The notes under the pieces were generated by a model. The model searched no databases. It was not told the origin of the DNA and saw only the letters and a list, made by a program, of their open reading frames with translations. Positions 18,597-28,785 of a stretch of DNA of 64,000 nt are shown here, piece by piece. The position numbers and the translations under genes were made by a program. The stretch comes from Bremerella volcania (GTDB lineage: Bacteria > Planctomycetota > Planctomycetia > Pirellulales > Pirellulaceae), in the NCBI RefSeq assembly GCF_007748115.1, contig NZ_CP036289.1:3038001-3102000 (forward strand), given 5' to 3'. Position 1 is the stretch's first letter; the number at the start of each line of letters is the position of its first letter.

Positions 18597-19886
18597 ATGA
18601 AAACTTCATGGATCTTCATTTTAGCGACGATGTTGTTGGCCGTATCTCAGCTCTCGGCTCAGGAGCCGTACGACGAAGAGCCCATCAACTACAGCGACAA
18701 ATCGGTCGACAACCCGGTTGCCCGCGTGCAACAACAATTGGACGAGGGTAAGCAATCGCTGGAATTCGACGAGGATCACGGCTTTCTTAAGTCGGTCCTC
18801 CAAGCGTTGGAGATCTCGCCTGAGTCACAGGTGCTGGTCTATTCGAAGTCGAGTTTTCAGCTCCAGCAAATCTCTCCGCGTCGCCCTCGGGCCCTCTATT
18901 TCAACGACGAATCGTACGTAGGGTGGGTGCAGCGCGGTGATGTGCTGGAGGTGATGACGACCGACCCGATTCGAGGAGAAGTGTTTTACACGCTCGAGCA
19001 AAAACCGGAAGAGCAGCCACGGTTCGTTCGCGATCAGGGGCAATGCACGGTATGCCATGCGTCTTCGCGTACCCAGCGCGTCCCAGGCGGGCTGGTGCGA
19101 TCGATGTACGTGATGTCGAGTGGAATGCCGCATTATGGTTCCGGGACATTCAATACGGACCAGACGAGCCCCCTTTCCGAGCGTTGGGGTGGTTGGTACG
19201 TGACCGGAACGCACGGCGCGATGCGACACATGGGAAACGTGATTTCGGAAGATCGCTACAAGCCTGAGGAACTCGATCGTGAGGCCGGGGCGAACGTGAC
19301 CGACCTGAGTGAATTGTTCCAGGTCGAAAAGTACGTGACGCCTCATAGCGACATCGTGGCGCTACTGGTGCTTGAGCATCAACTGCAGATGCAGAACTTT
19401 CTGACGCTGGCCAGTCACGAAGCTAGACGTTCGGCCCATCACGATCAGGTGATGAACGAGGCGCTAGAGCGCCCTGCCGATCACGTGAGCGACACGACGG
19501 TGCGGCGCGTGCAAAGTGCGGCCGACAAGGTCGTCCGGCACATGTTGATGGTCGACGAAGCTCCCCTGACCGATGCCGTCGCGGGAACGTCGCGTTTTGC
19601 CGAAGAGTTCCAAGCGAAAGGAATCAAGGACTCCCAGGGACGCTCGCTGCGGGACCTGGACTTGAAGACGCGGCTGTTCAAGTACCCGTGCAGCTACCTG
19701 ATCTATTCGAAGACCTTCGATCAGCTTCCGTTGAACATGCAGACCACGATCGCGCAGCGGCTGCGGGAAGTCCTTGACGGTGAGGACACCAGCGGCGACT
19801 TTGATCACCTCTCCACTGCCGACCGAAAGGCAATCTCAGAGATCCTCCAGGAAACCAAGCCAGAGCTTTGGAAACTGGGGGAGTAG
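18597..19886 (+). CDS. Secreted protein with one CxxCH haem motif, unknown family
   Basis: The 429-residue protein has a signal peptide (cleavage near LSAQEP). A single c-type haem site, CTVCHAS, lies near residue 153, followed by MYVMSSGMPHYGSG and a Gly/Trp-rich stretch with a possible Met or His axial ligand. The C-terminal third is helical and ends with a charged region. I do not recognise the family; it may be an electron-transfer or peroxidase-like protein. ATG 18597 is preferred (AGCAGG about 8 nt upstream) over ATG 18579. It converges with the AraC regulator. Confidence 0.65.
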   Translation: MKTSWIFILATMLLAVSQLSAQEPYDEEPINYSDKSVDNPVARVQQQLDEGKQSLEFDEDHGFLKSVLQALEISPESQVLVYSKSSFQLQQISPRRPRALYFNDESYVGWVQRGDVLEVMTTDPIRGEVFYTLEQKPEEQPRFVRDQGQCTVCHASSRTQRVPGGLVRSMYVMSSGMPHYGSGTFNTDQTSPLSERWGGWYVTGTHGAMRHMGNVISEDRYKPEELDREAGANVTDLSELFQVEKYVTPHSDIVALLVLEHQLQMQNFLTLASHEARRSAHHDQVMNEALERPADHVSDTTVRRVQSAADKVVRHMLMVDEAPLTDAVAGTSRFAEEFQAKGIKDSQGRSLRDLDLKTRLFKYPCSYLIYSKTFDQLPLNMQTTIAQRLREVLDGEDTSGDFDHLSTADRKAISEILQETKPELWKLGE

Positions 19887-19892
19887 GTTGGC

Positions 19893-20834
19893 TTACGACC
19901 GCTTCGGCTTCTCGTTGGATCGCTCGCGATGCCGGTACTCGCCCGGCGGGCATCCTTCTTTCGCCACCATTAGCCTACGGAAGCGTTCCTGGCTGCTAAA
20001 TCCGGCCAGGTAGGCAACCGACTTAATCGGTAGGCTTGTTTCGGTGAGCAAACGCTTGGCACGTAAAAGTCGGCAGTGATTGATCTCGTCAAGCACGGTG
20101 TGCCCCAGGCTGGCCATCATCTTGCGTTCGAGCGTGCGGCGTGTTGTTGGCAGGGATGCCACCAACTGATTGACTGAGAGGGGGCGGTCGCTGTGGGTCC
20201 AGATGATGTCGAGCGCTCGATTGACGATGGGGTCGTCCACTGGGTTGGTGCGACCGGTGTATGTGGACGCGGCGGGACGCTGCACGGTGGGTAGGTGCTC
20301 CATGGACAATGTCAGCAGTTCCATGGCATTGGCGCAAACCGTCGGCGTATGTCGCAGCGGATCGGCATGGATGCGATTGAGCAGTCGGTCGAACGTCTCA
20401 AGGAACGAGTCGGCTTCAGCCGCATCCAACTTCGCGAAGGCGTTGTCGGGAGAAATGGTCCCCTGTTCGACGAGTCGGTGCATGAACTCGCCATGGATCG
20501 ACAGCCACCGCTCGGTCCAGCCAATCTCGCGTTTGGGGCGATAGCGATGCCAAACACCGGGGAACAGGAGAAAGAGCGTTCCTCCCTCGATCGAAACGCG
20601 ACCACTGGGGGCTGACTCGAATTCGCCGCGCCCCGAGCTGATGAACTGGATCTGAAACTCCGGCAGTTCGCGTCCTCGTTCCCACGAGAAGTGATAGATG
20701 CCCGGGTGCTGCCCCGGTGGATAGTTCACATTCGGCGGGACGGTGCCGCGGCCCCCTCCGGTGACATAGAAGCCGAACTGCATGTCTTGATCGGAAATGG
20801 GCAAGTAATGAAAGAAACTGTTTTCTTCGTTCAC
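19893..20834 (-). CDS. AraC/XylR-family transcriptional regulator
   Basis: The 313-residue protein has an N-terminal cupin-type sensing domain (residues 20-140, including FQIQFISSGRGEF and LFPGVWHRYRP). A C-terminal pair of helix-turn-helices follows, with NQLVASLPTTRRTLERKM and VAYLAGFSSQERFRRLM; the latter is the AraC signature. The ligand is unknown, and such regulators in planctomycetes often sense sugars. The start is GTG. The 350 bp beyond it lead to a divergent DUF1559 cassette, a possible target. Confidence 0.88.
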   Translation of the reverse strand: MNEENSFFHYLPISDQDMQFGFYVTGGGRGTVPPNVNYPPGQHPGIYHFSWERGRELPEFQIQFISSGRGEFESAPSGRVSIEGGTLFLLFPGVWHRYRPKREIGWTERWLSIHGEFMHRLVEQGTISPDNAFAKLDAAEADSFLETFDRLLNRIHADPLRHTPTVCANAMELLTLSMEHLPTVQRPAASTYTGRTNPVDDPIVNRALDIIWTHSDRPLSVNQLVASLPTTRRTLERKMMASLGHTVLDEINHCRLLRAKRLLTETSLPIKSVAYLAGFSSQERFRRLMVAKEGCPPGEYRHRERSNEKPKRS

Positions 20835-21188
20835 GGTCTCGACGACCTCCGGCAGTAGCAGCTGCGCCAGGATTAATCACACCATGGATGAAAATACTAC
20901 GATGTTGTGTCGCAAATCGTGTGAATCAGAAGTGTGGATATCTGAACGCTAGAATCGGCAATTCATCAAATGGAACTAGATATCAGCACCATAGCAAGCG
21001 TGATATGGTAATGATATTGCAATTCAGGCAGGCAAAAGACCGAAGTGCAACACCTTTGATTGTCGCAAAATAAGGGTCGTTTGTTCAAGGGGAAACTCCT
21101 TCAAAAGGTATAATTAGTCGTGTAGCAACTGCCTCGGCTACATGCTTGTTCTCGTGCTATTCACACCGTATTCCTTTCGGAGAGATTC
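20835..21188. promoter_or_regulatory. Divergent intergenic region, AraC regulator / DUF1559
   Basis: This 354-bp stretch holds no supported gene and is AT-rich around 20880-21110. It must contain the promoters of both the AraC-type regulator (leftward) and DUF1559 cassette 2 (rightward). GGAGAG just before 21189 is the ribosome site of the DUF1559 gene. No operator could be defined by eye. Confidence 0.4.
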
Positions 21189-22154
21189 ATGAAACGCGAC
21201 GTCTTAGCCTCACGACGATCGTTTTCCCCACAACGCGGTTTTACGCTGGTTGAATTGTTGGTGGTGATCGCCATTATTGGCGTTTTGATTGCCCTCTTGC
21301 TGCCCGCCGTGCAACAGGCACGCGAAGCGGCTCGTCGCATGCAATGCTCCAACAACCTGAAGCAAATCGGCCTGGCGCTGCATAACTTTCATGATACCTA
21401 CGGCAACTTGCCTCCTGGCGGCAGCCGAACCGGTCACGGTGGATACACGTGGGGAACGTTCATTCTTCCCTTCATCGAACAACCGGCCGTTTGGGACGCT
21501 ATCTTGGAAGAGTCTGGCAACTATCCTCCCGATCCAACCGGCAAGTCGGGCTCGATCTACTGCGGTTGCCACCAATATGGTGTGTGGACCACGCCTGGGC
21601 CGGAAGCGACCGTGCTGGAAGCGTTCATCTGTCCTTCCGATACGCTCGCTGAAGTTCGTCCCGGTTCCGACATGGGGCATCAATGCGGGAAGGCGAACTA
21701 TGCCGGTAGCCTGGGGCACGGACATGGTTCCGACAATGGTTTCTTTAACCGATTCATTACTTCGATTCGATCGCTACGGGACGTGACCGATGGTTTGTCG
21801 AATACGATCGCGATCGGCGAAGCGGGGGGCGGTCGTCTTGCTGGTGCACCGGATGGCGAGAACCCAACCTACCCGGTTTGGGCGGGTAGCCCCAAAGGTG
21901 GTTCCGGCACGGCATTGACGCACTGGGGGCCACTGCGAGAAGCATGGCACGGCGTGCCGATCAATCTTTCCAACGGTGGCGGTCCGGCTGGTGATCCTGC
22001 TTCCTGGGACAAGGGCTTCGGTAGCTTGCATCCAGGCGGAGCCATGTTCCTGTTCGGCGATGGTTCGGTGCACTTTCTGGCTGAAACGATCAACCTGGAT
22101 GCCTATGACAACCTGGGTCAGATGAACGATGGTGAAGTCGTCGGCAACTACTAG
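21189..22154 (+). CDS. DUF1559 pseudopilin-like protein, cassette 2
   Basis: The 321-residue protein has a basic leader, the prepilin site [17 protein letters not shown] and the family block [20 protein letters not shown]. The C-terminal DUF1559 domain ends LHPGGAMFLFGDGSVHFLAE. GGAGAG stands 7 nt before the ATG. A terminator hairpin at 22175-22202 separates it from its lipoprotein partner, so the downstream gene is expected at lower level. Confidence 0.93.
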   Translation: MKRDVLASRRSFSPQRGFTLVELLVVIAIIGVLIALLLPAVQQAREAARRMQCSNNLKQIGLALHNFHDTYGNLPPGGSRTGHGGYTWGTFILPFIEQPAVWDAILEESGNYPPDPTGKSGSIYCGCHQYGVWTTPGPEATVLEAFICPSDTLAEVRPGSDMGHQCGKANYAGSLGHGHGSDNGFFNRFITSIRSLRDVTDGLSNTIAIGEAGGGRLAGAPDGENPTYPVWAGSPKGGSGTALTHWGPLREAWHGVPINLSNGGGPAGDPASWDKGFGSLHPGGAMFLFGDGSVHFLAETINLDAYDNLGQMNDGEVVGNY

Positions 22155-22174
22155 TCGACTTCTGTCGTGGTTTT

Positions 22175-22202
22175 AAAAAGCGAGCCGGAGGGGCTCGCTT
22201 TT
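22175..22202 (+). terminator. Intrinsic (attenuating) terminator inside cassette 2
   Basis: AAAAAGCGAGCC (22175-22186) and GGCTCGCTTTT (22192-22202) form an 11-bp stem with a 5-nt loop; the right arm supplies the T-run. It lies between the DUF1559 gene and its lipoprotein gene. Confidence 0.8.
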
Positions 22203-22283
22203 GCGGCATGCATGCGTGGGCCGGAACAGAAAAGAGCACGCATCGGTTCTCGACTCGATATCCTTCTAAGAGGAAACCAGGTC

Positions 22284-22673
22284 ATGAAAAGTTGGACAAT
22301 GGGAATAATCGGCGTGTTGGCACTAACGGCTTTGGCGGGCTGTAATTCCAACGCAAGTGTTACCGGAATGGTCACCGCAGGCGGAGAAACGGTGGACGGG
22401 GGGAGTATCGTCTTTCGTCCGCTCGCCGAAGGGGTGAAACCGGCGATCGGCAAGATCAACGCGGATGGCGGATACTCGTTGGTGACTGCCGGAAACGGGG
22501 GCGTTCAGCCTGGGGAGTACCAGGTGATGTACATGCCGCCGGATCAAAAGGAAGATGAAGCCGGTCGGGCTCTCGGTCCACCCGTCAAGTGGCGAAAGTT
22601 TCGAGCGCCATCCAGCCCCGTGAGTGTCGATTCGGGTGAAAACGACATTCCGATCACACTCGAGAAAACTTAG
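22284..22673 (+). CDS. Carboxypeptidase-regulatory-like lipoprotein, cassette 2
   Basis: The 129-residue protein has a signal peptide with lipobox LTALAGC, then one transthyretin-like sandwich (VTGMVTAGGETVDGGSIVF, GGYSLVTAG, PGEYQVMYM). GAGGAA stands 8-9 nt before ATG 22284; the longer frame to 22167 lacks support and would run through the terminator. It is the partner of the DUF1559 gene upstream. Confidence 0.85.
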   Translation: MKSWTMGIIGVLALTALAGCNSNASVTGMVTAGGETVDGGSIVFRPLAEGVKPAIGKINADGGYSLVTAGNGGVQPGEYQVMYMPPDQKEDEAGRALGPPVKWRKFRAPSSPVSVDSGENDIPITLEKT

Positions 22674-22687
22674 TTGACTCTACGAGC

Positions 22688-22723
22688 AAAGGCCCATGGT
22701 AGGAATGCCATGGGCCCTTTTTT
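22688..22723 (+). terminator. Intrinsic terminator of cassette 2
   Basis: AAAGGCCCATGG (22688-22699) pairs with CCATGGGCCCTTT (22708-22720), giving a 9-bp GC-rich core, with TTTTTT at the end. Placed between convergent cassettes 2 and 3, it terminates the plus-strand unit. Confidence 0.88.
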
Positions 22724-22760
22724 ACTTCTTGACTTCAAGCAATCCTCGTAAAGCTTGCTA

Positions 22761-23180
22761 CTATTTTTGGGCCAGGTCGAAGCTGAACTCATTGGGCCCG
22801 GTCGCCGTCACGTCAACCGGGATTCCTGGCGAACCGACGGCGAAGCGTTTCGGGACGATGTCCTTTCCGGCGTCGGCATCCATCAGCTGAAATTGAACCC
22901 GATGCTTGCCAGGGACGGCTCCCAGGGAGTTGGTCGGATAGTAAACCTTGAACTTCCCTTCGGCGTCACTCGTACCGCGTGACGTGCCGGCGTCGGCCTC
23001 TGGTTCGAATAAAACCTGAATGTTAGGAAGTGGCGTTCCTCCCATGGTGACCACACCACTGACTTCGGCAAGTTCCGGCCCGCTACTCGACGAACTGAAG
23101 CAACCGGCGGCGGTCGACGTAACGAGCGCGGCAAGCACCACCAGAAACAATCTACAGGCGTGAGCGTGAAAAGGCTTCAT
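22761..23180 (-). CDS. Carboxypeptidase-regulatory-like lipoprotein, cassette 3
   Basis: The 139-residue protein has a signal peptide with lipobox TAAGC followed by a Ser-rich linker. A transthyretin-like domain follows: VSGVVTMGGTPLPNIQVLF, GTSDAEGKFKVYY, PGKHRVQFQL and a C-terminal EFSFDL strand. It follows the DUF1559 gene by 21 bp on the same strand. Confidence 0.85.
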   Translation of the reverse strand: MKPFHAHACRLFLVVLAALVTSTAAGCFSSSSSGPELAEVSGVVTMGGTPLPNIQVLFEPEADAGTSRGTSDAEGKFKVYYPTNSLGAVPGKHRVQFQLMDADAGKDIVPKRFAVGSPGIPVDVTATGPNEFSFDLAQK

Positions 23181-23201
23181 GCGTTTAATTTCCCTTGGTG
23201 A

Positions 23202-24167
<966 letters not shown>

Positions 24168-24591
24168 GTTACCAGTGGTCCTGTACGAATTTGGTGAATG
24201 AACAGATCAATTACGAGACCAGTACTTTCCCTACTCCTAGCCCGAGAGGCAGTGATTAAGCAGGAAGTGATCTCCCACGTCAGGCACGTGCCATGCCAAA
24301 ACACACGCGTGACGCTAAAGAGATATAACGTGGCATCATCGTGCATGTCCTAAGTGGGTGTTCCTGAACGATTTACCGATCTAATACCCGGAGAGGACGT
24401 TTTTTGACCACCGAGAGGAGTGGTTTTTCGAGTGCTGCGAACGCGGCACGACATTGTCGCGCAATTCAGCAGGCCTCCGCCTGAAGTTAGCGTCGATGGG
24501 GCATGGGACCGATAGCCTCAGCGCTGATACGATAATCGCCGCGAACCTTTCCGGGCTGTGTGGCATCGGAAGTTAGTCATCCGTTCGGATC
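24168..24591. other. Gene-free intergenic region
   Basis: These 424 bp separate the divergent cassette 3 and the arylamine acetyltransferase gene. No open frame has family resemblance or a ribosome site. GACGTTTTTT near 24410 is not preceded by a convincing stem. The region probably carries both promoters. Confidence 0.4.
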
Positions 24592-25452
24592 ATGGAAAAG
24601 CAATCGATCATGGATCAAGTCGCAAGCTCGCAGGAAAGCGTTTCGGATTATGTGGACCTGGATGCCTATTTCCGGCGAATCGGCTACGAAGGTCCTCGCG
24701 AGGCAACGCCAGCCGTGCTCAACGACATCGTGCACGCTCACGTACTGACGATACCGTTTGAGAACCTGGATGTTCTGCTGGGGAAGCCAATTCTCCTGGA
24801 TCCGGCTTCGCTACAAAAGAAACTGGTGCACGATCGTCGCGGGGGGTACTGCTTCGAGCAGAACGGGCTACTGCTGTTGGTGCTGGAGGCGATGGGGTAC
24901 GACGTCGCTCCGATTAGTGCCCGGGTTAAGTTAGGGTACGCGCGAGGCGAGATCACTCCTCGAACACACCTGGTAGTGCGGATAGAAATGGATGGTTCTT
25001 CGTGGCTGGCCGACGTTGGGGTGGGCGGCCTCAGTCCTACCGCGGTGTTGAAATTGGAACTCGATCTTCCGCAGAAAACGCCTCACGAGACGCGACGGAT
25101 CGTGCGGGATGGAGATCTTACCTTCCACCAGGCCTTGTTGGCCGGCCAATGGGAAGATGTGTATCAGATGACGATGGAGCAGATGCCGTTGATCGATCGC
25201 GAGGTGGCCAATTGGTACACGTCGACCAGCCCCAAGTCGCGATTCAAGAACCTGTTGATGGTGGCCAAGGCCGCGCCCAGTGGCGTCAGGTTGACGATGT
25301 TGAACGATGAGTTTTCGGTGAGGGATGCCAATGGTAAAGCCACCAAGACTCCGATTGGTACGCAAGAAGAAATGCTCGACCTGTTGGCCGAGCATTTCGG
25401 GGTTGAGCTAGAAGGGAGTGACCGCGCCAATTTGCCAGTCATCCGCGGCTGA
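24592..25452 (+). CDS. Arylamine N-acetyltransferase
   Basis: The 286-residue enzyme transfers acetyl from acetyl-CoA to arylamines or hydrazines. The Cys-His-Asp triad is visible: Cys in RRGGYCFEQN, His in PRTHLVVRI and Asp in SSWLADVGVGG. DLDAYFRRIGY and IPFENLDVLLG near the N-terminus are also family motifs. ATG 24592 is used; ATG 24610 (MDQVASS) is an alternative. It converges with the SGNH gene, 7 bp apart. Confidence 0.92.
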   Translation: MEKQSIMDQVASSQESVSDYVDLDAYFRRIGYEGPREATPAVLNDIVHAHVLTIPFENLDVLLGKPILLDPASLQKKLVHDRRGGYCFEQNGLLLLVLEAMGYDVAPISARVKLGYARGEITPRTHLVVRIEMDGSSWLADVGVGGLSPTAVLKLELDLPQKTPHETRRIVRDGDLTFHQALLAGQWEDVYQMTMEQMPLIDREVANWYTSTSPKSRFKNLLMVAKAAPSGVRLTMLNDEFSVRDANGKATKTPIGTQEEMLDLLAEHFGVELEGSDRANLPVIRG

Positions 25453-25459
25453 GTTCCAC

Positions 25460-26566
25460 TCAGTTCGAGCCGAGGGCTTTTTCCAAGACCGGCTTGAAGA
25501 TCTCGGCTTGCCGCATGAAGCCCAGGTCGCTGGCATGCGAGGCGTCGGTGGCACCTTCAGTATCGTCGCCGTAAAGGTGATCCCCTTCAATGTAATACAG
25601 GTTTTTGACGCCAGCGTCGGTAAGCTCTTGATACGCCTTCTTGAGCGCGGCATGGTTGGCCGTATGATGCTGATGCCGGGCCGGTAAAATCCAGTCGTTC
25701 GTGTTGCGGCGGTCCTCGACCAGGATGATCGGCGTGTCCGGCTTGGCGGCGCGAAGCTGCTTCACCAGCGGCACACAGCGCTGGGCAACGTCCGTGGCGC
25801 CCATGTTTGGCAGACAGTCGATCACATAGGCCGCGGCATCGACTTGAACCAGGTAGTCACCCACTTCCTTGTGCATCCGGCCATTGCCAGAGAAGCCGAG
25901 GTTAGCCACCGGACGATCGAACCAGCGTCCGAGAATTGCCGTATGCACCATGCCTGGGCGGCTGGCACAAGCACCATGCGTGATGCTGGTACCGTAGAAC
26001 ACAATCGGCTTCTCGCGCGGTGCGATCTCTTCGAACTGCGATCCCTTCTTGACCCCAATCTTCAGCGATTCAATTCCGTTATATAGCGGCAAGTAGGCAG
26101 CAAACTCGCGGTGACCAGGAGCCAGGCCGCTGATCCAGTTGGTTTTTACCGTTTGCGCGGTGGGCTTGGTCACGGTGACCCACTTCCACTTCCCGTCTTC
26201 ATCGCGAGCATACAGATCGACGCCGCTGACGCCGGTGGCTGGCATATGCGGCATGGCGATGCCGCCATCCTTCAGCTTGTAGTCGATCCAGAACTCAGTG
26301 GCGTCGGTTTTGAAGCGGGCCATCATGCCGGCACTGTCTCGGCTGAGTCCCCATACGGCCGGCGTCACTTTTCCTTCGGCAGAAGCTGGCAGGCGATCGA
26401 ACCAGCGCGCACGATCTTGCTCTGGCAGAATTCGGCCTTCGACTCCCCACTGGGTAACGTCGTACCAGTCGATATTGTCGTCGGTTTTATCCTGAGCGAC
26501 GAGCGACTGAAAAGAGCTTAACGAGAGAATAGCGACGACGAAAAGGAGCGTCGGGAAGGTTCTCAT
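25460..26566 (-). CDS. Secreted SGNH/GDSL-type esterase with GxDLY domain
   Basis: The 368-residue protein has a signal peptide cleaved near LVAQDK. An N-terminal beta-sandwich with SGVDLYARDEDGKW (GxDLY domain) precedes an SGNH hydrolase domain. There the block I serine is in YGTSITHGAC, Gly in the DRPVANLG region, Asn in GFSGNG, and the catalytic Asp/His in DASHASDLG. It probably deacetylates or de-esterifies a carbohydrate outside the cytoplasm. ATG 26566 follows TAGGAA at suitable spacing. Confidence 0.88.
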   Translation of the reverse strand: MRTFPTLLFVVAILSLSSFQSLVAQDKTDDNIDWYDVTQWGVEGRILPEQDRARWFDRLPASAEGKVTPAVWGLSRDSAGMMARFKTDATEFWIDYKLKDGGIAMPHMPATGVSGVDLYARDEDGKWKWVTVTKPTAQTVKTNWISGLAPGHREFAAYLPLYNGIESLKIGVKKGSQFEEIAPREKPIVFYGTSITHGACASRPGMVHTAILGRWFDRPVANLGFSGNGRMHKEVGDYLVQVDAAAYVIDCLPNMGATDVAQRCVPLVKQLRAAKPDTPIILVEDRRNTNDWILPARHQHHTANHAALKKAYQELTDAGVKNLYYIEGDHLYGDDTEGATDASHASDLGFMRQAEIFKPVLEKALGSN

Positions 26567-26653
26567 GAGATGGTTCCTAAGGTGGGACGGACGGGTAGGA
26601 TTCCCCGACCGTAATTGGTTCACCCGGAACAAGCAAGTAGAGAGTCGTGATAC

Positions 26654-27682
26654 CTATTGGACGGCATCGATCGCCTTTTGGGCTTCCTGGCCATAGTGCG
26701 TGTCGGCGTAGCGACTGATGACGCGTCCCATCATTCTTTTCAGCGTGACTGGGGAATTCGCCTTTTGTTTGCCTTGATCGTAAAGCTTTTTAGCCGTCAG
26801 CTCGTTCTGAAAGACTTCGTCTTCCTCCAACTTGTCGACCAGTTCTCGGCAGGCGCGTCCTTGGGGCGTCGATTTGAAATCGGTGGCCACCATTTCTGCG
26901 ATTTCATAACCCTTGATCTGCTGGGGAATCGTGCCTTCTCGCGAGGTCTTGATGGTTTCAATTTGACGATTCAAGTAGTCCGTAACGGCCGAGTTGAATT
27001 CATCGGCCAGCGATTCGTCCATGTTCTTTCGCAGGGAGATAAGCGACCGCTCGTCCAACTTGGCACCAATTTCCGCAGGCCACAGGATTTCTCTCAAGCG
27101 TGGCGACATATCGGTTGTCAGGATCGAAAAACTTCCACCCATCCCCGATTTCATGTCGCGGACAATGGAGAATTCCTTCGTACCGTCGTTCTTGGGAAAA
27201 TAGCTGCCTGCCGAGGATCGCCCGGCCTGCATGCCATCTTTGAAGACGGAATACATAAAGAGTTCGCTTTGAAAACCCATTCGCTGGACGATCGAGGGAT
27301 CGTCTCCGTGGAAAATATTCGGCCCAACCAGGTTGCGTTCCACGGCGTAGCTGACGCCGCGCGTGGTTTCATCGGCGTTGATGGCAAACAGCACGACTGG
27401 CTGGTCGCGAATCATTTCATGGATTTGTGCGAAGAGCTCCGGGGACCAGGCGTTGCACTTGGGGCACCAAGAGGCGTAGATCATCACGACTGGAGTCTTG
27501 TCGCCGATCGACGCTGGTGACGGTACGCGCCCTTGCCAACGCACGCCTGCCAAGGCCTGGTCGAGCGTAACGTTCTGGACGGGGACCATCTGCATGCCAG
27601 GGGCTGGGTTCTGCCCAAAGGCCAAGCCTGAGAAGTTCAGGGTAACGAGTGCGACGATTGAAGCTAGAGAAAAACGATGCAA
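26654..27682 (-). CDS. Secreted thioredoxin-fold protein
   Basis: The 342-residue protein has a signal peptide ending near LAFGQ. A thioredoxin-like domain follows (about 45-150) with redox motif WCPKC inside VVMIYASWCPKCNAW. The C-terminal half is helical and charged, with no recognised domain, and could be a binding module. The TTG at 27682 is chosen because GAGGAG stands 8 nt upstream; the frame is open to a TTG at 27700. Function is presumably extracytoplasmic disulfide exchange. Confidence 0.75.
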   Translation of the reverse strand: MHRFSLASIVALVTLNFSGLAFGQNPAPGMQMVPVQNVTLDQALAGVRWQGRVPSPASIGDKTPVVMIYASWCPKCNAWSPELFAQIHEMIRDQPVVLFAINADETTRGVSYAVERNLVGPNIFHGDDPSIVQRMGFQSELFMYSVFKDGMQAGRSSAGSYFPKNDGTKEFSIVRDMKSGMGGSFSILTTDMSPRLREILWPAEIGAKLDERSLISLRKNMDESLADEFNSAVTDYLNRQIETIKTSREGTIPQQIKGYEIAEMVATDFKSTPQGRACRELVDKLEEDEVFQNELTAKKLYDQGKQKANSPVTLKRMMGRVISRYADTHYGQEAQKAIDAVQ

Positions 27683-27919
27683 GATGAAACTCCTCGACAA
27701 ACGGTATGGACGGATTCGATTGAAGTCGTTGCGATACCGTTCGTCAAGGTTGTTCGCCTCCCCCGCTAGGGATGTTTGTCGGGTTTTGCGCAGATTTTAC
27801 GAGATGCCGTCCTGACGCGACCTCATCTGCCTCCTTCAGTAACCATGACGCGCAAAGCGAGATTATGTGAGAAAGAAGAAAATCGGATCGGACCCGGTGG
27901 TGGAGTGCACACGTCGGCA

Positions 27920-28510
27920 CTATGGGATCCCGTCCTGACGCTCCTTGATGTACAGCTTTTCGTAGCCCTTCTTGCCGTAGTACTTGTTACCAGCTTCGCC
28001 GAGCATCGCCTGGCACTTCTTTTTGAATTCTCGCATATTGCCGGCGGCAAAGTCTTTGGCGGCGCTGGTAAAGGTTTGCATCAATCCTCCACTGAGGAAC
28101 CCATTTTTGTAGTGCAAGAATAGTGCCTGGGCGAAGTGCGCATCGGCTTCCATTTCCTGCATGGTCATGCGCCATTTTTTCATGTCTTGGATCATGTGAG
28201 TCGCTTCATGAGCGATCGTGCTCCAGTGGTCTGGAGTATTGAGCGGCTTGGTCTCTGAGGTTAGATACAAACAATTAGAACCCATTTTGTAAAACGCCTT
28301 GGCTCCCGGGATTTCTCCATTGCCTTCATAGACGCGGATTCTCTTACTCGCGATCATCTGTCCGATTTCTTCGTAGTATTTGGGTTTGTAGCCCGGCAAG
28401 TTTGGCAGATACAGGCGAGGAAAATTAAACTTCTTCACGATTCCTCCATGCTGTAGAAAATGGGCGATCTGGTCGATTTTCTTTTGCTCTAATTCTGTCG
28501 CGGAAGACAT
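27920..28510 (-). CDS. Putative zinc metallopeptidase-like protein (HEATH)
   Basis: The 196-residue protein has no signal peptide. HEATHM near residue 100 is an HExxH zinc site, and QEMEADAHFAQALF about 18 residues later provides a Glu suited as third ligand, as in gluzincin-type domains. The N-terminal half is a helix followed by a beta segment (IRVYEGNGEIPG). Such single-domain proteins occur as toxins or housekeeping peptidases; nothing here decides. GAGG precedes the ATG. The gene stands alone, with a 238-bp gap before the thioredoxin gene. Confidence 0.6.
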   Translation of the reverse strand: MSSATELEQKKIDQIAHFLQHGGIVKKFNFPRLYLPNLPGYKPKYYEEIGQMIASKRIRVYEGNGEIPGAKAFYKMGSNCLYLTSETKPLNTPDHWSTIAHEATHMIQDMKKWRMTMQEMEADAHFAQALFLHYKNGFLSGGLMQTFTSAAKDFAAGNMREFKKKCQAMLGEAGNKYYGKKGYEKLYIKERQDGIP

Positions 28511-28785
28511 GGTAGCCTCTGGGATAGGGTGCTGCTGGAATGACGCTTGTGCGAGGTGATTCGCTTCGCAAAAGCGGCCGTCTGGTAGGTAAATGGCAGA
28601 AGTCGAGAAAACCTTTCAGAGAATTTTGCTCGAACAGTGCCGGTAGGTGGGGGATTCGCTGGCTGGCAAGCCGTGGTTCGGCCTTCACGGAGATTAACGG
28701 AAAAAATAGAAAGCGGTTGCCCACAAAAGGTCACGATTACGCGAAATGCTTAGGGAGGACGTTCGACCTGTGGAGACTTGTAGAT

